NCBI GenBank assembly: GCA_030704615.1
Contig: CM060732.1
Span: 39,477,053-39,537,052 of the forward strand
Length of the DNA: 60,000 nt
Direction: 5' to 3'
DNA from: Takakia lepidozioides
Lineage: Eukaryota > Streptophyta > Takakiopsida > Takakiales > Takakiaceae
Shown here: positions 1 through 11,091 of the stretch, piece by piece
Layout of the letters: each line of letters opens with the position of its first letter
Numbering within the stretch: position 1 is the first letter of the stretch
The notes under the pieces: generated by a model
What the model was told of the DNA's origin: nothing
Databases searched by the model: none
The model's input: only the letters and a program-made list of their open reading frames with translations
Program-made: the position numbers and the translations under genes

Positions 1-1439
1 GTTGGGAGTATAGTGAACTGGGAAGAGAGAGATGCTCTCTCACTCACCATAATTAATAACTGCTTGGACAATAGTGTAGTCTCATATGTACAGTCGTGTA
101 CATCAGCTTTTGAAGCATACCGAGAGTTAACAATGTTATATGAATCAAATGATGCAGTAACCAAAATGTACCTTAGAGACAAAATTCAAACTTTAAAAAT
201 GAAAGAGAATGAAAATGTCACTAAGCATATACATGTCTTCAGATCTTTGCTAGAATAGCTTTCCGCTGCTGGTTCCCCTGTGTCAGACGAGGATGTTGTC
301 TTATCCCTAATGAGGAGTATACCAATGAGTTATCGGATATTTATAGGCTCTTTTAGGAGACAGCCAAATATAAATCTATAGTCTTTAACTACAGACTTAA
401 TACAGGTGCAAACTTTAATGATGAGTCTTGGACCTGCTACAGATTCAAAAACTGCATTATATTCTGGACAGAAGTCTAGTACATATAATAGTTTTAATAG
501 GAAGAAGCAAAATGAGGACAAAAATAGTGTCAAGAAGGAGGATGTTGAAGGATCAAACACAAATAGAGGAAATAAGAAGCAAATTAAGTTATTTTTCTAT
601 AAGAAGTTTGGATATATAATTAAAGACTGTAGGAAGAGGATTGCAGCTGAAACAGCAAACAAACAAGCAACACAAGGACATGTTGCAGTCGAAGGCAATC
701 AGCTCTATGTAGCAGCGATGATCATAAGTAAAGGGAAAGATCCAACTTGGTATGTGGACACAGGAGCCACACAACACATGGCGTATGACATACACACTTT
801 TACGACATACAAAGAGTGGAGACCAGGACAGGTTGTCTATTTAGGGGATGACTCAACACATGAAATAGTAGGCCACGGGTCAACCATTGTGTTGTTGTGC
901 AATGGACAGCGAAGGGAGATACCTGACGTGCTCCATGTGCCAAGTCTCAAGAAGAATTTATTTTCTGTTAAGCAATTAGACCTAGCTGGGGGAGAGATGA
1001 ACATAACAGAAGGTTGCTGTAACCTGAAGAATTCCAAGGGAAATCTCATAGCAAAATGTGAGATAAAAAACGGACTCTATAAGCTAGGAACTGCATTATG
1101 GAACTCACAAGTCATGGCAATGTCAACTGTCTTAGAGACTAACAAGGCAGACCTATGGCATTGTAGATTAGGTCATATGAACCAAGCCAGAATGCATCAG
1201 ATGCAAACTAACTCAATGGTTAGAGGGCTGGATTCAGTAGATGTTATGAAACTAACATTATGTAGAGATTGCATCTCAGGAAAACAACACCGAGAGAAAT
1301 TCCCTGTAGAGGGAGGCACGAGACCTACTGAACCGTTAGGCCTTGTACATACTGACATTTGTGGACCGATGCAAACTCTCACACACAACGGGTTTAAGTA
1401 TTTCATCATATTTATAGGTGATCTTTCAACCTCTCACTA
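1..1439 (+). pseudogene. Ty1/copia retrotransposon fragment (gag-protease-integrase start), broken
   Basis: One reading frame runs from the window edge to 1439, closed twice by stops at 256-258 and 379-381. The first part resembles the copia gag (UBN2-type) domain, with a motif like YLRDKIQTLKM near 170-205. A zinc-knuckle position near 590-640 has lost most of its Cys/His ligands (FFYKKFGYIIKDCRKR). The aspartic protease active site is visible near 745-785 (WYVDTGATQHM). A GAG-pre-integrase segment follows near 1155-1290 (LWHCRLGHMN, then CRDCISGKQH), and the integrase begins with GLVHTDICGPM. The frame stops just after the integrase N-terminus; reverse transcriptase, RNase H and LTRs are absent. 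Two stops, lost zinc ligands and 3' truncation show a dead copy. It continues past the left edge of the window. Confidence 0.85.
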
Positions 1440-1529
1440 AAATTGAAGGGCATGATTTGTGAATTGTCGCTCCTAGGTGTTTCCCTTTTTAAAGGAAAAA
1501 CATTGGGATTACTTAAATAGAAATTAATA

Positions 1530-2305
1530 ATGAACTCTTCTGTTATTCCACAGAACAACATGCATTACCCTCCAGTCGACTATTCCATTTATGTCAATCC
1601 AAACGATCTGCATTCCCTTCCTTGGGGACCGAACGGATGCCGGTCAGGATATTATGTCCTGGTTCTGGATATCGGTTACCATTGTGAGGTTTACCTAAAG
1701 AATGGAAAGAAACCCCTCTTGTCACGCAGCCTTGTATCTCCGTAGGGAAATTCAAGTTAGCTACGCAAAACGGTCTTGACGAATTCATTAAGTGGGCCGT
1801 CAAAAAGTTTGCCATTTGTTTTTGGAACACGAGACCTGAAATGAACGTCGAGACTATCGCAAAGGCCGTGTTCGGGAAGTACTATTCCCAAGTTAGAACT
1901 TACAGCAGTGACAATTCCGTCATACATAGATCGACATTCAATAAAAAATGGCTTAAAGCTCCCAAAAATCTCATCTACTTTAGACGTCTTTACGTCATTT
2001 TCGTTTAGGAAGACCCGACAGCTTACAAATCCAATACTCTCTTCATCGACACTGTAGGCAATATGTACAAGTCCTACTTGAATCCGTTAGGACATACCAT
2101 CTTCTTTCCAAAATATAAAGCGTTCGTGGACCCTGACAGAGATAAGTTTCTACTGGAAGAGCTCAAGCCTTACCTTAACATGTTCCGGTTATCTGGGATG
2201 GATGTCATGTCATTCAACGAGCTACATCCGTTCGGCGTTACGAAGGATTTCTTTGAGGACGACCCAGCGGTCAAATTTCTTAGAAACTTTGATTATAGAT
2301 GGTAG
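1530..2305 (+). pseudogene. FCP1/NIF-like HAD phosphatase remnant, copy 1
   Basis: A start at 1530 opens a frame ending at 1745 that includes a phosphatase-like strand YYVLVLDIGYHCEVY, where a DxDG/N-type catalytic motif would be expected but is scrambled. The protein then continues in another frame from 1751 to 2305 with one TAG at 2006-2008. This part reads like the C-terminal half of the FCP1 homology family: FAICFWNTR, AVFGKYYSQVR, NTLFIDTVGNMY, then KFLLEELKPYL and ELHPFG. A working family member would dephosphorylate a protein substrate in the nucleus, but with one frameshift and one stop this copy is probably not functional. A similar domain follows about 160 bases downstream on the same strand. 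Family assignment comes from motif recognition only. Confidence 0.6.
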
Positions 2306-2468
2306 AAGTTCCTTAGCAATCACAAGTTGCGTGCCGCTACATTGGGACATAAAATATTTTAATTGAGTTTGGTGAACCTCGGCTGTCCAATGGACGTTCT
2401 TGTTTACTTGCCTAGTGTCGGTTTTTCCAATGCATTGTACTGTTCTTTTTTTATCATCCTAAGTATGA

Positions 2469-3060
2469 ATGACTCTCTGGCAGATTGAAGCACTTGTTTC
2501 TCCTCCTGCGCAAGGGCTGCGTTTGATTATTTTTGACGTGAATGGAGTCTTGTGCAAAATCTTGAAGCACCAAAAGAGCTACTATGTCCTCCGGTTTTCA
2601 AAATCGGACTACAGAATTCCAGCTCTTGTCGGATTCCGACTTGTCTTTAGACGGGAGAAATATCGCGAAGTGTGGACAGAGTTGCACAAACACTTCAGGT
2701 TAGGGATTTGGAGCTCTGTGATGTACAAGAACTTACAGCCCATCCTGGATTTTTTGCTTCGTGGTCTCCCTCAACCGGCCTTCGTTATGTCTCAAGAGGA
2801 TTGTATTTCATGTCTTACTTCGGTTCACCCTCAATTCAAATCAGGATTGGACCATCCTCATTGGTTTTTGAAGCCATTGGTCAAGGTCTGGCAGAGATTT
2901 GGTGGACAATATACCAAGAGTAACACTTTACTCATTGACGACACCACCATGAAGTGTGTATTGAACCAATGAACCTGCCCGACTCATGTCTTGTTCTCAA
3001 ACCGTTCCAGACCGTGGAGACTTATGGTTGTTATTTTCTCAAGGTTCTTTAGACCTATTT
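2469..3060 (+). pseudogene. FCP1/NIF-like HAD phosphatase remnant, copy 2
   Basis: A 167-residue frame (2469-2972) shows the FCP1/NIF fold in order: a first catalytic motif LIIFDVNGVLC near residues 21-31, a LGIWSSVMYKN strand near 78-88, and a LLIDDTTMKCVLN motif near 154-166 that carries the acidic metal-binding pair. The second Asp of DxD is Asn; as I recall, this is common in a plant subgroup with DxNG motifs. The frame ends at a TGA at 2970-2972, but similarity continues in another frame to about 3060 (NLPDSCLVLKPFQ), pointing to a small frameshift. It lies just downstream of a second decayed copy, so the locus may be a tandem-domain gene or a tandem duplication. The copy is probably inactive. 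Confidence 0.6.
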
Positions 3061-4029
3061 GCTTGGAATGAGGAAACATCCCATTGTTTCAAGCTATTTT
3101 AGGAAAAAAAAGATAGGGTTGAGTTTTTTTCCCAATGTTTCAAACGATCCCAAGTCTAGCCTACTTTGGGATTTTATTGAGGACAACGGTTTTAAGAGTC
3201 TCAGATATGATGCTTCAAAATAAAATTATTTTTATCGATCCCATCTCACTCGAGCTATTGAATATCTTCATGGTTTCTGATTTTCATTGCTTTGTAATCA
3301 CACACGTATTAGATATGGTACTCTCATTTTCACTCATTTTCTGTTGAATTCTTGACGCACATTCCGGGCAATCCCAAGACTCTGATACATGCCTTCATAC
3401 GGGGACATGACTATATCTAGTGGAGGGTTGATGGGCATGATTCATGAAGCCATGGAAAAGTTATAAACAACAACCCCAAAATCACCAAAGGAAAGAGCAA
3501 GGACAGAGCCTCTTGTGGCGGGAGCCGCTTGTTGTTAAACACATGCAATATAAATGATAAATGAATCCACAAATCCCAAATTAATTGTGTGCATGTTTCC
3601 AACAACATTTCCTTTTAGAATCAGCATAGTATTTCCTTAAAATATATATATACACTTGAAATGAAAAATTGCAAAGTGAATCCATTACATTTGCTTAGAC
3701 ATTGTTCACTGCAGTCATCACTCATGGCAATGCTTACCAACACAAAGCCATAAATAATATAATAATATAATGTTATATTATGTTGGCTCAAATATCCAAC
3801 ATATAACCTAGCAGCAGTGGTTAGGAATAAGATCGCCATACAAGAAGTTCAAAGGATAGATGTAAGTTGGATGTCACCAATTATAAACAAGTCAATTATA
3901 AACAGGTCTATAATCAACTGGTTATTTAATGTGGGGGTACTTTGGAGTCTTTTGGGGAGGTTTGGGCAACCATGTTGTTCTCAGCATGTAATGTATCTAC
4001 ATTCTGTGTAAAGACACCATATAAAATCA

Positions 4030-4755
4030 CATTTTTTTCAGAATCAAAATTTGTTTTCACTATTAATACACCTATAATTTTTATTATTGTGAATAATAAA
4101 ACAACACATAAAATGGAGATTTTTAGGAATAATGTATAAACTTGATGCATGTGTGATCTCTGACAGGACGGTAGGCCAGTTTTTGATAATATATCAAATC
4201 TTTCCCACCCCTTTTGCAGATTGGAACAAGATGACATTGGAATAGGGTTACTCCAAAGTGATATGGTGACATGGAAGGGAGTGTCACTAGACTTGGTGTA
4301 ACTCCCACTTCAAGTTACATCTAGTCCTCAAATTTAACGAAATCCAAAATTGGCTAAATATGTCATATGAAATGTATTAGGAGGAGTTACATAAGATGGG
4401 GTGACGTGAACTATAGATGCCGATGGTGACACTACCACCCATCAGAAATCAAACTTTGCATCTACATTACCATCACCTTACCAAAGTTAGGGTACTCGCC
4501 ATTATTTGACAATCTCTTGCATTCCAAAGTATTCCAAAGTATTTAAGTAATTAATAGTGAATCTGGAATAGACGAGGTGCTAAGGATTTGATAGGGGCCG
4601 CGCCCACTAGAGGAGCCCACGGTGCCTAAATCTGGTGAAAGTTCGAGTAGATCGCATGCATTAAGTTTTTATATTCTTCATATTGTTTTCAGCCTAAAAT
4701 ATCTTTCCACTCAAAATGAAATAACGTTGAACTTTTTGTAAAATTTGGACATTGT
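4030..4755 (+). repeat. Diverged direct repeat, copy A
   Basis: Matches copy B at 4910-5465 in the same order. Shared landmarks are ATGCATGTGTG then ATCT-TGA-AGGACGGTAGGC near 4143 and 5023, CATTACCATCACCTTACCA near 4464 and 5182, AGGGGAGCCCACG-TGCC near 4610 and 5308, and AAAATTTGGACATT-like ends near 4740 and 5445. No coding content or terminal inverted repeat was seen. Confidence 0.65.
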
Positions 4756-4909
4756 TTCGAATACTAGTTTTAGTGTAGAGCAGGGAATAGGGGGCAATAG
4801 TGTCACGTCATCGTCACCATAGCATGGTATTAGCTAATGAAATGTCAAAACTCTTAATATTGAATTTTTGTCTTTTTACCATATTTTGGACAATTAAAAA
4901 TGTACACAA

Positions 4910-5465
4910 AAACAAATGTAGATCTATTAATCAATACCGTTAATATACCCAAGAGAATTAGTATTACAGAAAATAAACAACGCATAAAATAGAGAACCTT
5001 AGGAATACTGTATGAACTTAATTTAATGCATGTGTGTGATCTTTGATAGGACGGTAGGCTGGTTTCTGACACCACCTCCTCTTGCATATTGAAACAAGAT
5101 GACACTGAAATGGGGTGCCAGGTGACACAAACCGAGATGACACTACCACTCATCAAGAATTTAACCTTGCACCTCATCACCTCCATTACCATCACCTTAC
5201 CACTAGGCTACTCGCCATTGTTTGATAATCTCTCGCATTCTAAAGTATTTAATAGTGAATCCATGGTAAGATGAGGTGGGGCTGAGGAGTTGAAAAAGGC
5301 CTCCACTAGGGGAGCCCACGTTGCCTAAATATGGCAAAAGTACCATCAGATCACATGCCCGCATTGAGCATTCTTACATTTTTCATGTTGTTTTATGCAT
5401 AAAATATTAATTTCGATAAAAATAAAGTAAACGGTGAACATTTTATAAAATTTAAACATTGAAGT
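4910..5465 (+). repeat. Diverged direct repeat, copy B
   Basis: Second copy of the element at 4030-4755, shortened by internal deletions. The order of shared segments is conserved, so this is a true duplication or two insertions of one non-autonomous family. No target-site duplication could be fixed. Confidence 0.65.
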
Positions 5466-6311
5466 CGTGCGACCTCAAAAAATAGAAAATAATATTCCAT
5501 AGCAAATTCCATGTTTTTTCATGGAAAAAATCGCCAAATTTCTCAAAAATAAAATAAAATAATGGATGGATTGATATGAAGATGAAATTACGGATGTGGA
5601 TGATTCTGTCCTAATTTGAATGGATGAACAGAATATATGCCTAATCTCTGCAAAACTCTGTAGCCACTCGTGCTATTTTCCGAATTTAAAAAAAAAAACT
5701 CTGGAGGATATATTGTAAGCAAGGGTATATTTATCCAAATATGGGCCTGGAAAAATTATGACTACATAGAACCATGGCTATGCATTAGCTACAATAAGTT
5801 CAAGATACTATGCTATATGCCCGTCATGAACGTTTCATTTGCCCAATGGTATTATACGGGCTATATAGTCTTACTCATGTAAGTGTAAGTTCTTTTTCGT
5901 ACTACACCTCATACTACACCTCATAGCCTTATGAACATACTAACTCATCACCGGACCATCTACATTCTAAAATGCCTAACATTGCATCGAGAACACATGG
6001 CTTCACATAAGATCTTCCGAACTGAATGTAGTAGCCCTTTTGAGGTGAAGTGATCACCATAATGTCTAGCCCAATGGTAATGGGCAGATACTGTGGTGCG
6101 GTTATTTGTTTTTATATCAGCCGGTTACGGATTTTTAACTCTAACTTTGTTTCTGACATCATGACGGTTGGCAAAAACTACAAAATTTAACCCTATGCGG
6201 TTATGGACAAATGGAGTTTATGTGGAGTTTATGTGAGGATAGCCTCTAGCAGTTTAGTATCCAGTTATCAAACAAATCCAAGTTTATTTAATAAAATAAA
6301 ATAACCTAAAC

Positions 6312-7096
6312 TTAACCCCTAAAGGCCGGCGCGACCCGAATCGGGTCGCAGCCGTTTTCATCCACAAATAGCTTCCGTGGATGTACTTGGATGAAAAAAG
6401 TCGCCCAAGGAAAAGTGAGCGTGTCGTGGAGCTGCGCACGACGGAATTTAATGCGCCCCCACTACAAAATCTCAGGCCGCCACAAATTTTCTAAGCAATC
6501 GAATCCATGGCCAAGGCCCGATGACCTGCAACATGGCAATAACTCTGTGCACCAATCTACACTTGTGCTTTTGGATTTTTCTAAAATCAATTTCATATTC
6601 ATGTTCACCTTTGGGCATGGCAGGATTGCACCATAGGAAAGTGCATTTGGTTATAATGTGGAGGATCTATGCAACATTTTCTCTATCACTGCGAAGTGCA
6701 CTCCCCCAATTGCACATACAAACCAGCTAGTAGGTTTTTTTGGAATTCGGTCCTCCAATTTCAAAAAGAGACCTCTAACCCACCAAGGAATCTGTCTGAG
6801 TTGGTCCGGGACTAAGCAAAAAAAATTATGATGGTAAATTTCCTTGGTCAAAGTGATTTTTTCTGTCCACATTTGCTTGGACTTGATAAATTCACCATGG
6901 TAATTCGTTATAATTTCCCTATATTGACGGTCATTTCTTCTGAAATTTGGTTAGTAGCTGCGTGGAGTAGGTAAGAACGAGTTCGTGAGGTTCAATTCCC
7001 TGGATGAACCTCTGCTGGCAGATACCAGGTTATTCATGATAGTGGGTCCCATTTTTGAGCTGTTTTCCAATTTGGCTCGTGGCTCTTAGGGGTTAA
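6312..7096. mobile_element. TTAA-flanked short-TIR non-autonomous element (MITE-like)
   Basis: TTAA at 6312-6315 and again at 7093-7096 bracket a 777-bp segment. The left end begins CCCCTAAAGGCC and the right end, read on the other strand, begins CCCCTAAGAGCC (10 of 12 matches). TTAA target duplication with CCC-starting inverted ends is the hallmark of piggyBac-type DNA transposons; that link is inference. No transposase is encoded. Close to the left end is a 19-base near-perfect palindrome. A matching terminus with the same spacing occurs near 52877-52903, which supports a real family. Confidence 0.5.
6331..6349. repeat. Subterminal palindrome of the TTAA element
   Basis: GCGACCCGAATCGGGTCGC has two perfect 9-base arms around one centre base, 15 bases inside the left end of the element. 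Subterminal palindromes are often transposase-binding sites, so this could be one; that is inference. Confidence 0.6.
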
Positions 7097-8259
7097 AAGT
7101 CTGATGTATTAAGAATACTAATGAAAAAACAATTACAATTATTAGGGTAGAACATAGAAGATCCACAATCTCTGTCTTCTCATAAACCCAACGCTGCACT
7201 TCAGAATGTGATGAGTAGAACTGAAAGAAGACAGGGCCAGCTCATGACTATGACCCTAAGTGTTTATGTCGAGTGAACGCAATAACAGGCTATTATCCAG
7301 ATTATAATCTCCGGTTTTAAATGCAGGATATATGGGTTCATAACCTTCCTTTGGACCACTAACTCTGGTTCAAATCAAATAAAAAAAAATCTAAGTTCTC
7401 AATCGGATCCGGTTATCCCATCTCTTCATATCCTGCCTCTTCATATCCTGCGGTTCTTAACGGAAGCGGATATTTGATTTTTTGACCTCCACCAGATCTA
7501 CATGTATACATCCGGGTTGGGATCCGCTGGGTTATCAAATATGGGTCCAGTCCAACTGGTTCAATCCATCCATTAGTGTCACAAAGGTGTCCACTTTCCT
7601 ACCTGGGTCAAGAGACACCATAATTTACCCGAGCTCTCACATTTTCTTTTTAGCTTTTGCTTTGACTCTTGCAAGAGTCATCTGTGAGAAGGGGTGGCGA
7701 GGATTCGACTGAGGCATGCCAAAGGGAAGTACTGTCCGATCCAACACATACATTAAGTTTTGAGATTATTCTTAAATTGTTCTCCTAGATATACATATGA
7801 TAGGACTCATCAGATCCGACATTGAGAGGAGCCAAGAAACAATCGAAGTAAACATGAAGTGACAGTGTGAGTTGCGCTCAGTGCCCACGAAGAGCAGAAG
7901 CGCAGGCCAGGTTTTGGGTAGTTCTGACAGCAGGAGATTATACACTTCATCTCAGCTGAGACCTTTCCTTCCTTGTTTTTGGAGAGCAAAACCATCCAAT
8001 TGGTTGGTGAAATGCTTTCTAGACCTTCCCAGCATTAGCATCCCATCGATCTCACGGTTGATTAACCTTGGTACAAGTTGTGGACATTGCAGTTGAAGCT
8101 TTTGAAGCTCTAGGTGTGGTGGGGAAGATGGCAGCTTGCTCAAACTCATGGAGAATGCTAACATGGAATCATGCAGTAACCCAGGCATCCATATGAGTCT
8201 CTGTAGCACTTGTGCTGAAGATATTCGCTGTAAGTAGCTCCATGGTTAAGTTATTACAG
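7097..8259. other. Gene-free stretch and 3' region of the plastid-protein gene
   Basis: No convincing exon is seen. The part next to 8260 should hold the 3' untranslated region of the minus-strand gene that ends there. The rest shows nothing recognisable. Confidence 0.5.
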
Positions 8260-11091
8260 CTACTGTGGGCTTTCAGAGGACTCTGCCTTCTTCTTTTCAG
8301 CTGCATATTCAGTGAGCACAGCAGCAAGCTTTTTCTCACCCTCCAATACATCTGCCACGTCGTCAATATGCTTCTTTACCTTTTCAGTGGTGGCCTGGAC
8401 CTGTAAATCAAAGATTCAGTAACTAGTTTAATCCATAACTAATTTCCATTTCCTGCAGAGTAGGAGCTCGAACAGCTAGGTTACAAATGTCATGACATAC
8501 ATGTGCTTGATCTAGAATCTGCTGGACCTAGGAGGAGGTGGTGTGGAGCTCACAGATGGGTCTCTCCCCCTCATGCGGCCAAGCTTGCAACAGACACGAG
8601 GAAGACACCCTGAAACACGCCCTCTGGAGCTCCAGAAAAGCCCAATGTTCAAGTCCAAACTAATCTCCGGTCATCCCTCACGTCTTTCTTCACTAATTGG
8701 GAATTTAATAAATTATCAGAGACGATGCTCCCCATCCTCAAGACACTGAGGAGGATCTCAAGATGGAGACTTTCTTCACGAAATGCGAGGGCGCAGGAGG
8801 GATATCCGTTGCTCCAACATGCTGAGCCACGCTTTGATCGAGCATTTGGAGTAAATACTATGTAGTTAAATTCGAATGTACGTATCCAATCCCACAACTC
8901 TTGCTTGTCCAGACTTCAGTTACTCTCACGTCCAGTAGTGTTCACTGGTCCCAAACTAAACGGATGTCACTGTCTTGGTGTATGACTTCCAGATTCTAGT
9001 ACTTAGCTTCACTTGAGCACAAGCTTTTTTTGCTTACAGGGTGGAGCAGGCCAGCATCTTTGGCAGCTGACTTCACTGTGCATTTTGGCACTGAATTCTA
9101 CATGTACATACGTTTATGTACATGTTCTCCACTCTTTCATGTCGAGGTACAAATTCTATTGCACCTAGGAATGACCTTTCCAAGGCATCTTCGTGTCGTT
9201 TTTGGGGCCATCCCCACTCCCCCTTTAATCTCTGGTTGCCTCTGACTTCTCTTTTGACAATTTAAAAAAAGATGAAATCTCGAGTCTCTTTTAGAGACCT
9301 CCAATCTCCTCTACGTGGGTTTTCATGAAGGCTTACAGGTGCGCTGAACACAAACCTAACTTCACTCAGCCACAGATCCGGAATAACCAAGAAAATGGAG
9401 TGTTGATATTGAACCAACCTTAATGGCGAGTTCTTCCGCCTCTTTGGCGCTGACCTCTGCAGCCTCCGCAATCTGTTCAACCTCTTTAGCAGCCATAACC
9501 ACCATTTTGGCGCCCTGTTCCACAACTACCGCCGCGACGTCAAAGTCGCCTGTTCAAGCACCAATTTCAGATTGTATCAGGCTTTCACCTGGAGTTGAAT
9601 CTTGACTAGACAGAACAGGAAAAGGAGGATCCCAAATGTTTCTTACTTCTATCCCGCGGGATGGTCTGTCCACGCCATTAAACGGGGATTCCAGCAACAC
9701 CATCACGGGGACACACAGCACTGCGCGTTAAAACCTATGTTCTACGTCCGAAGGCCAATTGATGACAACGGAAAGCTGCGAAGTACATCTAGGTGTGCAT
9801 GAATTCAAGCATCAAGCAGACTGTATGTACGACTCCTCAATTGAAGTATCCTAATAGGCAAGAAATTGTGGAGACAAACAGGTTTCTGCATGGTTTCTGT
9901 ATGGTCTGAAAACTATCTAGCCTGTTAAGTACTTAGCACATCCCCATCACCTTACCTTCTGCCTTCTCCACAAAGCTGCGAGTCGACGTCGCTCCACTAA
10001 CTATGAATTTAATGAACGCCTGAAACCTGTGTCTCTTCCCCCCCCTTGCACATGTTTATGTTTCGTAGAAAGGAGAATCTAACTTTCAAGACCCACAAGA
10101 CCGCTACAAGAAATAACAAGCCAGGCTACAAAAGCCTGCTGATTTCAAGATCTCAACGTACTGAAAGCTGCCAACAAGCAAGATATGCAACTTTCCACTA
10201 TCGCGCTCCGAACCCTCTGCTACGCATTGATCTACCAGCTTTCCACATACATTTAAGCTTCCGAAAAGACAGGAAAGGGGCACTTACGCGTCTACCAAAA
10301 AGGCAGCTCTAACACCAAGAACTCCACCATTGTTATTCTGGCTGGGTGGCCTGCAGCGCTCATTGCATAATTTTGGTCAGCAACTAGATCGTGCACACAA
10401 ACAAATTGTCTCAAGAGTACTCGTTGACATCGAGCGGTTTGAGCGAAGTGCACATCATTTCTGACTAAAACACATGTGACCTACTTCTGGAAACAGGAGT
10501 CGGTCACTGACAAAAGGATCCAAAGTCTTAGTTTAACAGGGCAGGGCGAAAGCGCGCACGAAAGCATCGTTGCCAGTCACAAGAAGTTCTGACTAATGTT
10601 CAAGAAATTATGTAGACCTTCGTTGGTCTAATCTAACAACCCCATCAGTTGTGCCACTTTCCCCACAGAAAGACAGTCCCAGGATCCATCTAGAACCAGA
10701 TCACTGGCTGCTGAAGACACAAGGAACGATACGACCATTGAATTGTGTCTATAAATTGGACCTTGCCACATACCAGAGGTGGGAGATTATACAAATGGGG
10801 TTTAGGAGGGCGCGCACCTGTAGGCGAGGTAAAGAAGCACTTGCCCGGCGATGATGTGAAGCTACCGGAGATGGAAATCGACCGAAGTCCATGACTGCCC
10901 GGTCGAAATGGTGAACGCGCTGGGTGGGTAGAAGCTTTGAGCAGGACCTGAAACTGCCTCACAGTAATGTCATAGCGAGGGAGGGAGAGAGTGACCTGGG
11001 AGCCCAATCGACTACGATTGTGTCGAAGTAAGATGTTCCTGCTGGGCAAGCAGGTCAGACGTCGTGCCTGCGCTGTCATGGAGGTTTCCAT
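8260..11091 (-). CDS. Small helical protein with probable plastid transit peptide (5 exons)
   Basis: Coding exons on the minus strand, phase-consistent with GT-AG introns: 11091-10774, 10337-10288, 10026-9956, 9549-9419 and 8400-8260 (stop TAG), giving about 236 residues. The first ATG in frame is at 11091. Residues 1 to about 75 are rich in Ser, Thr, Arg and Leu and almost free of acidic residues (METSMTAQARRLTCLPSRN...), as in a chloroplast transit peptide. The C-terminal half is strongly amphipathic and charged (EQGAKMVVMAAKEVEQIAEA, KVKKHIDDVADVLEGEKKL) and should be helical, ending in a Lys/Glu-rich tail. I do not recognise the family and assign no function. The exon 1 to 2 join is least certain: the second exon could start at 10350 with a different donor. 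A LINE scrap lies in the last intron. Confidence 0.6.
8540..8665 (+). pseudogene. LINE reverse-transcriptase C-terminal scrap (zinc-finger region)
   Basis: Reads as SPSCGQACNRHEEDTLKHAL followed by WSS, matching the CxxCG...ED-x-x-HALW pattern of the zf-RVT region at the C-terminus of plant L1-type LINE proteins. It lies in the last intron of the plastid-protein gene, in the opposite orientation. Confidence 0.55.

Larger units (their letters stand above)
3351..6311. other. AT-rich stretch without a recognisable gene
   Basis: No reading frame here resembles a protein I know, and none shows exon-like coding bias. The stretch is AT-rich with several A or T runs. Its main content is a diverged direct duplication, listed separately at 4030-4755 and 4910-5465. 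Confidence 0.6.

Noticed and set aside
9423-9605. Plus-strand Ala/Ser-rich frame MASSSASLALTSAASAICST
   Set aside because: It is the complement of a real minus-strand helical exon (9549-9419), whose splice sites and phase fit the rest of the gene.
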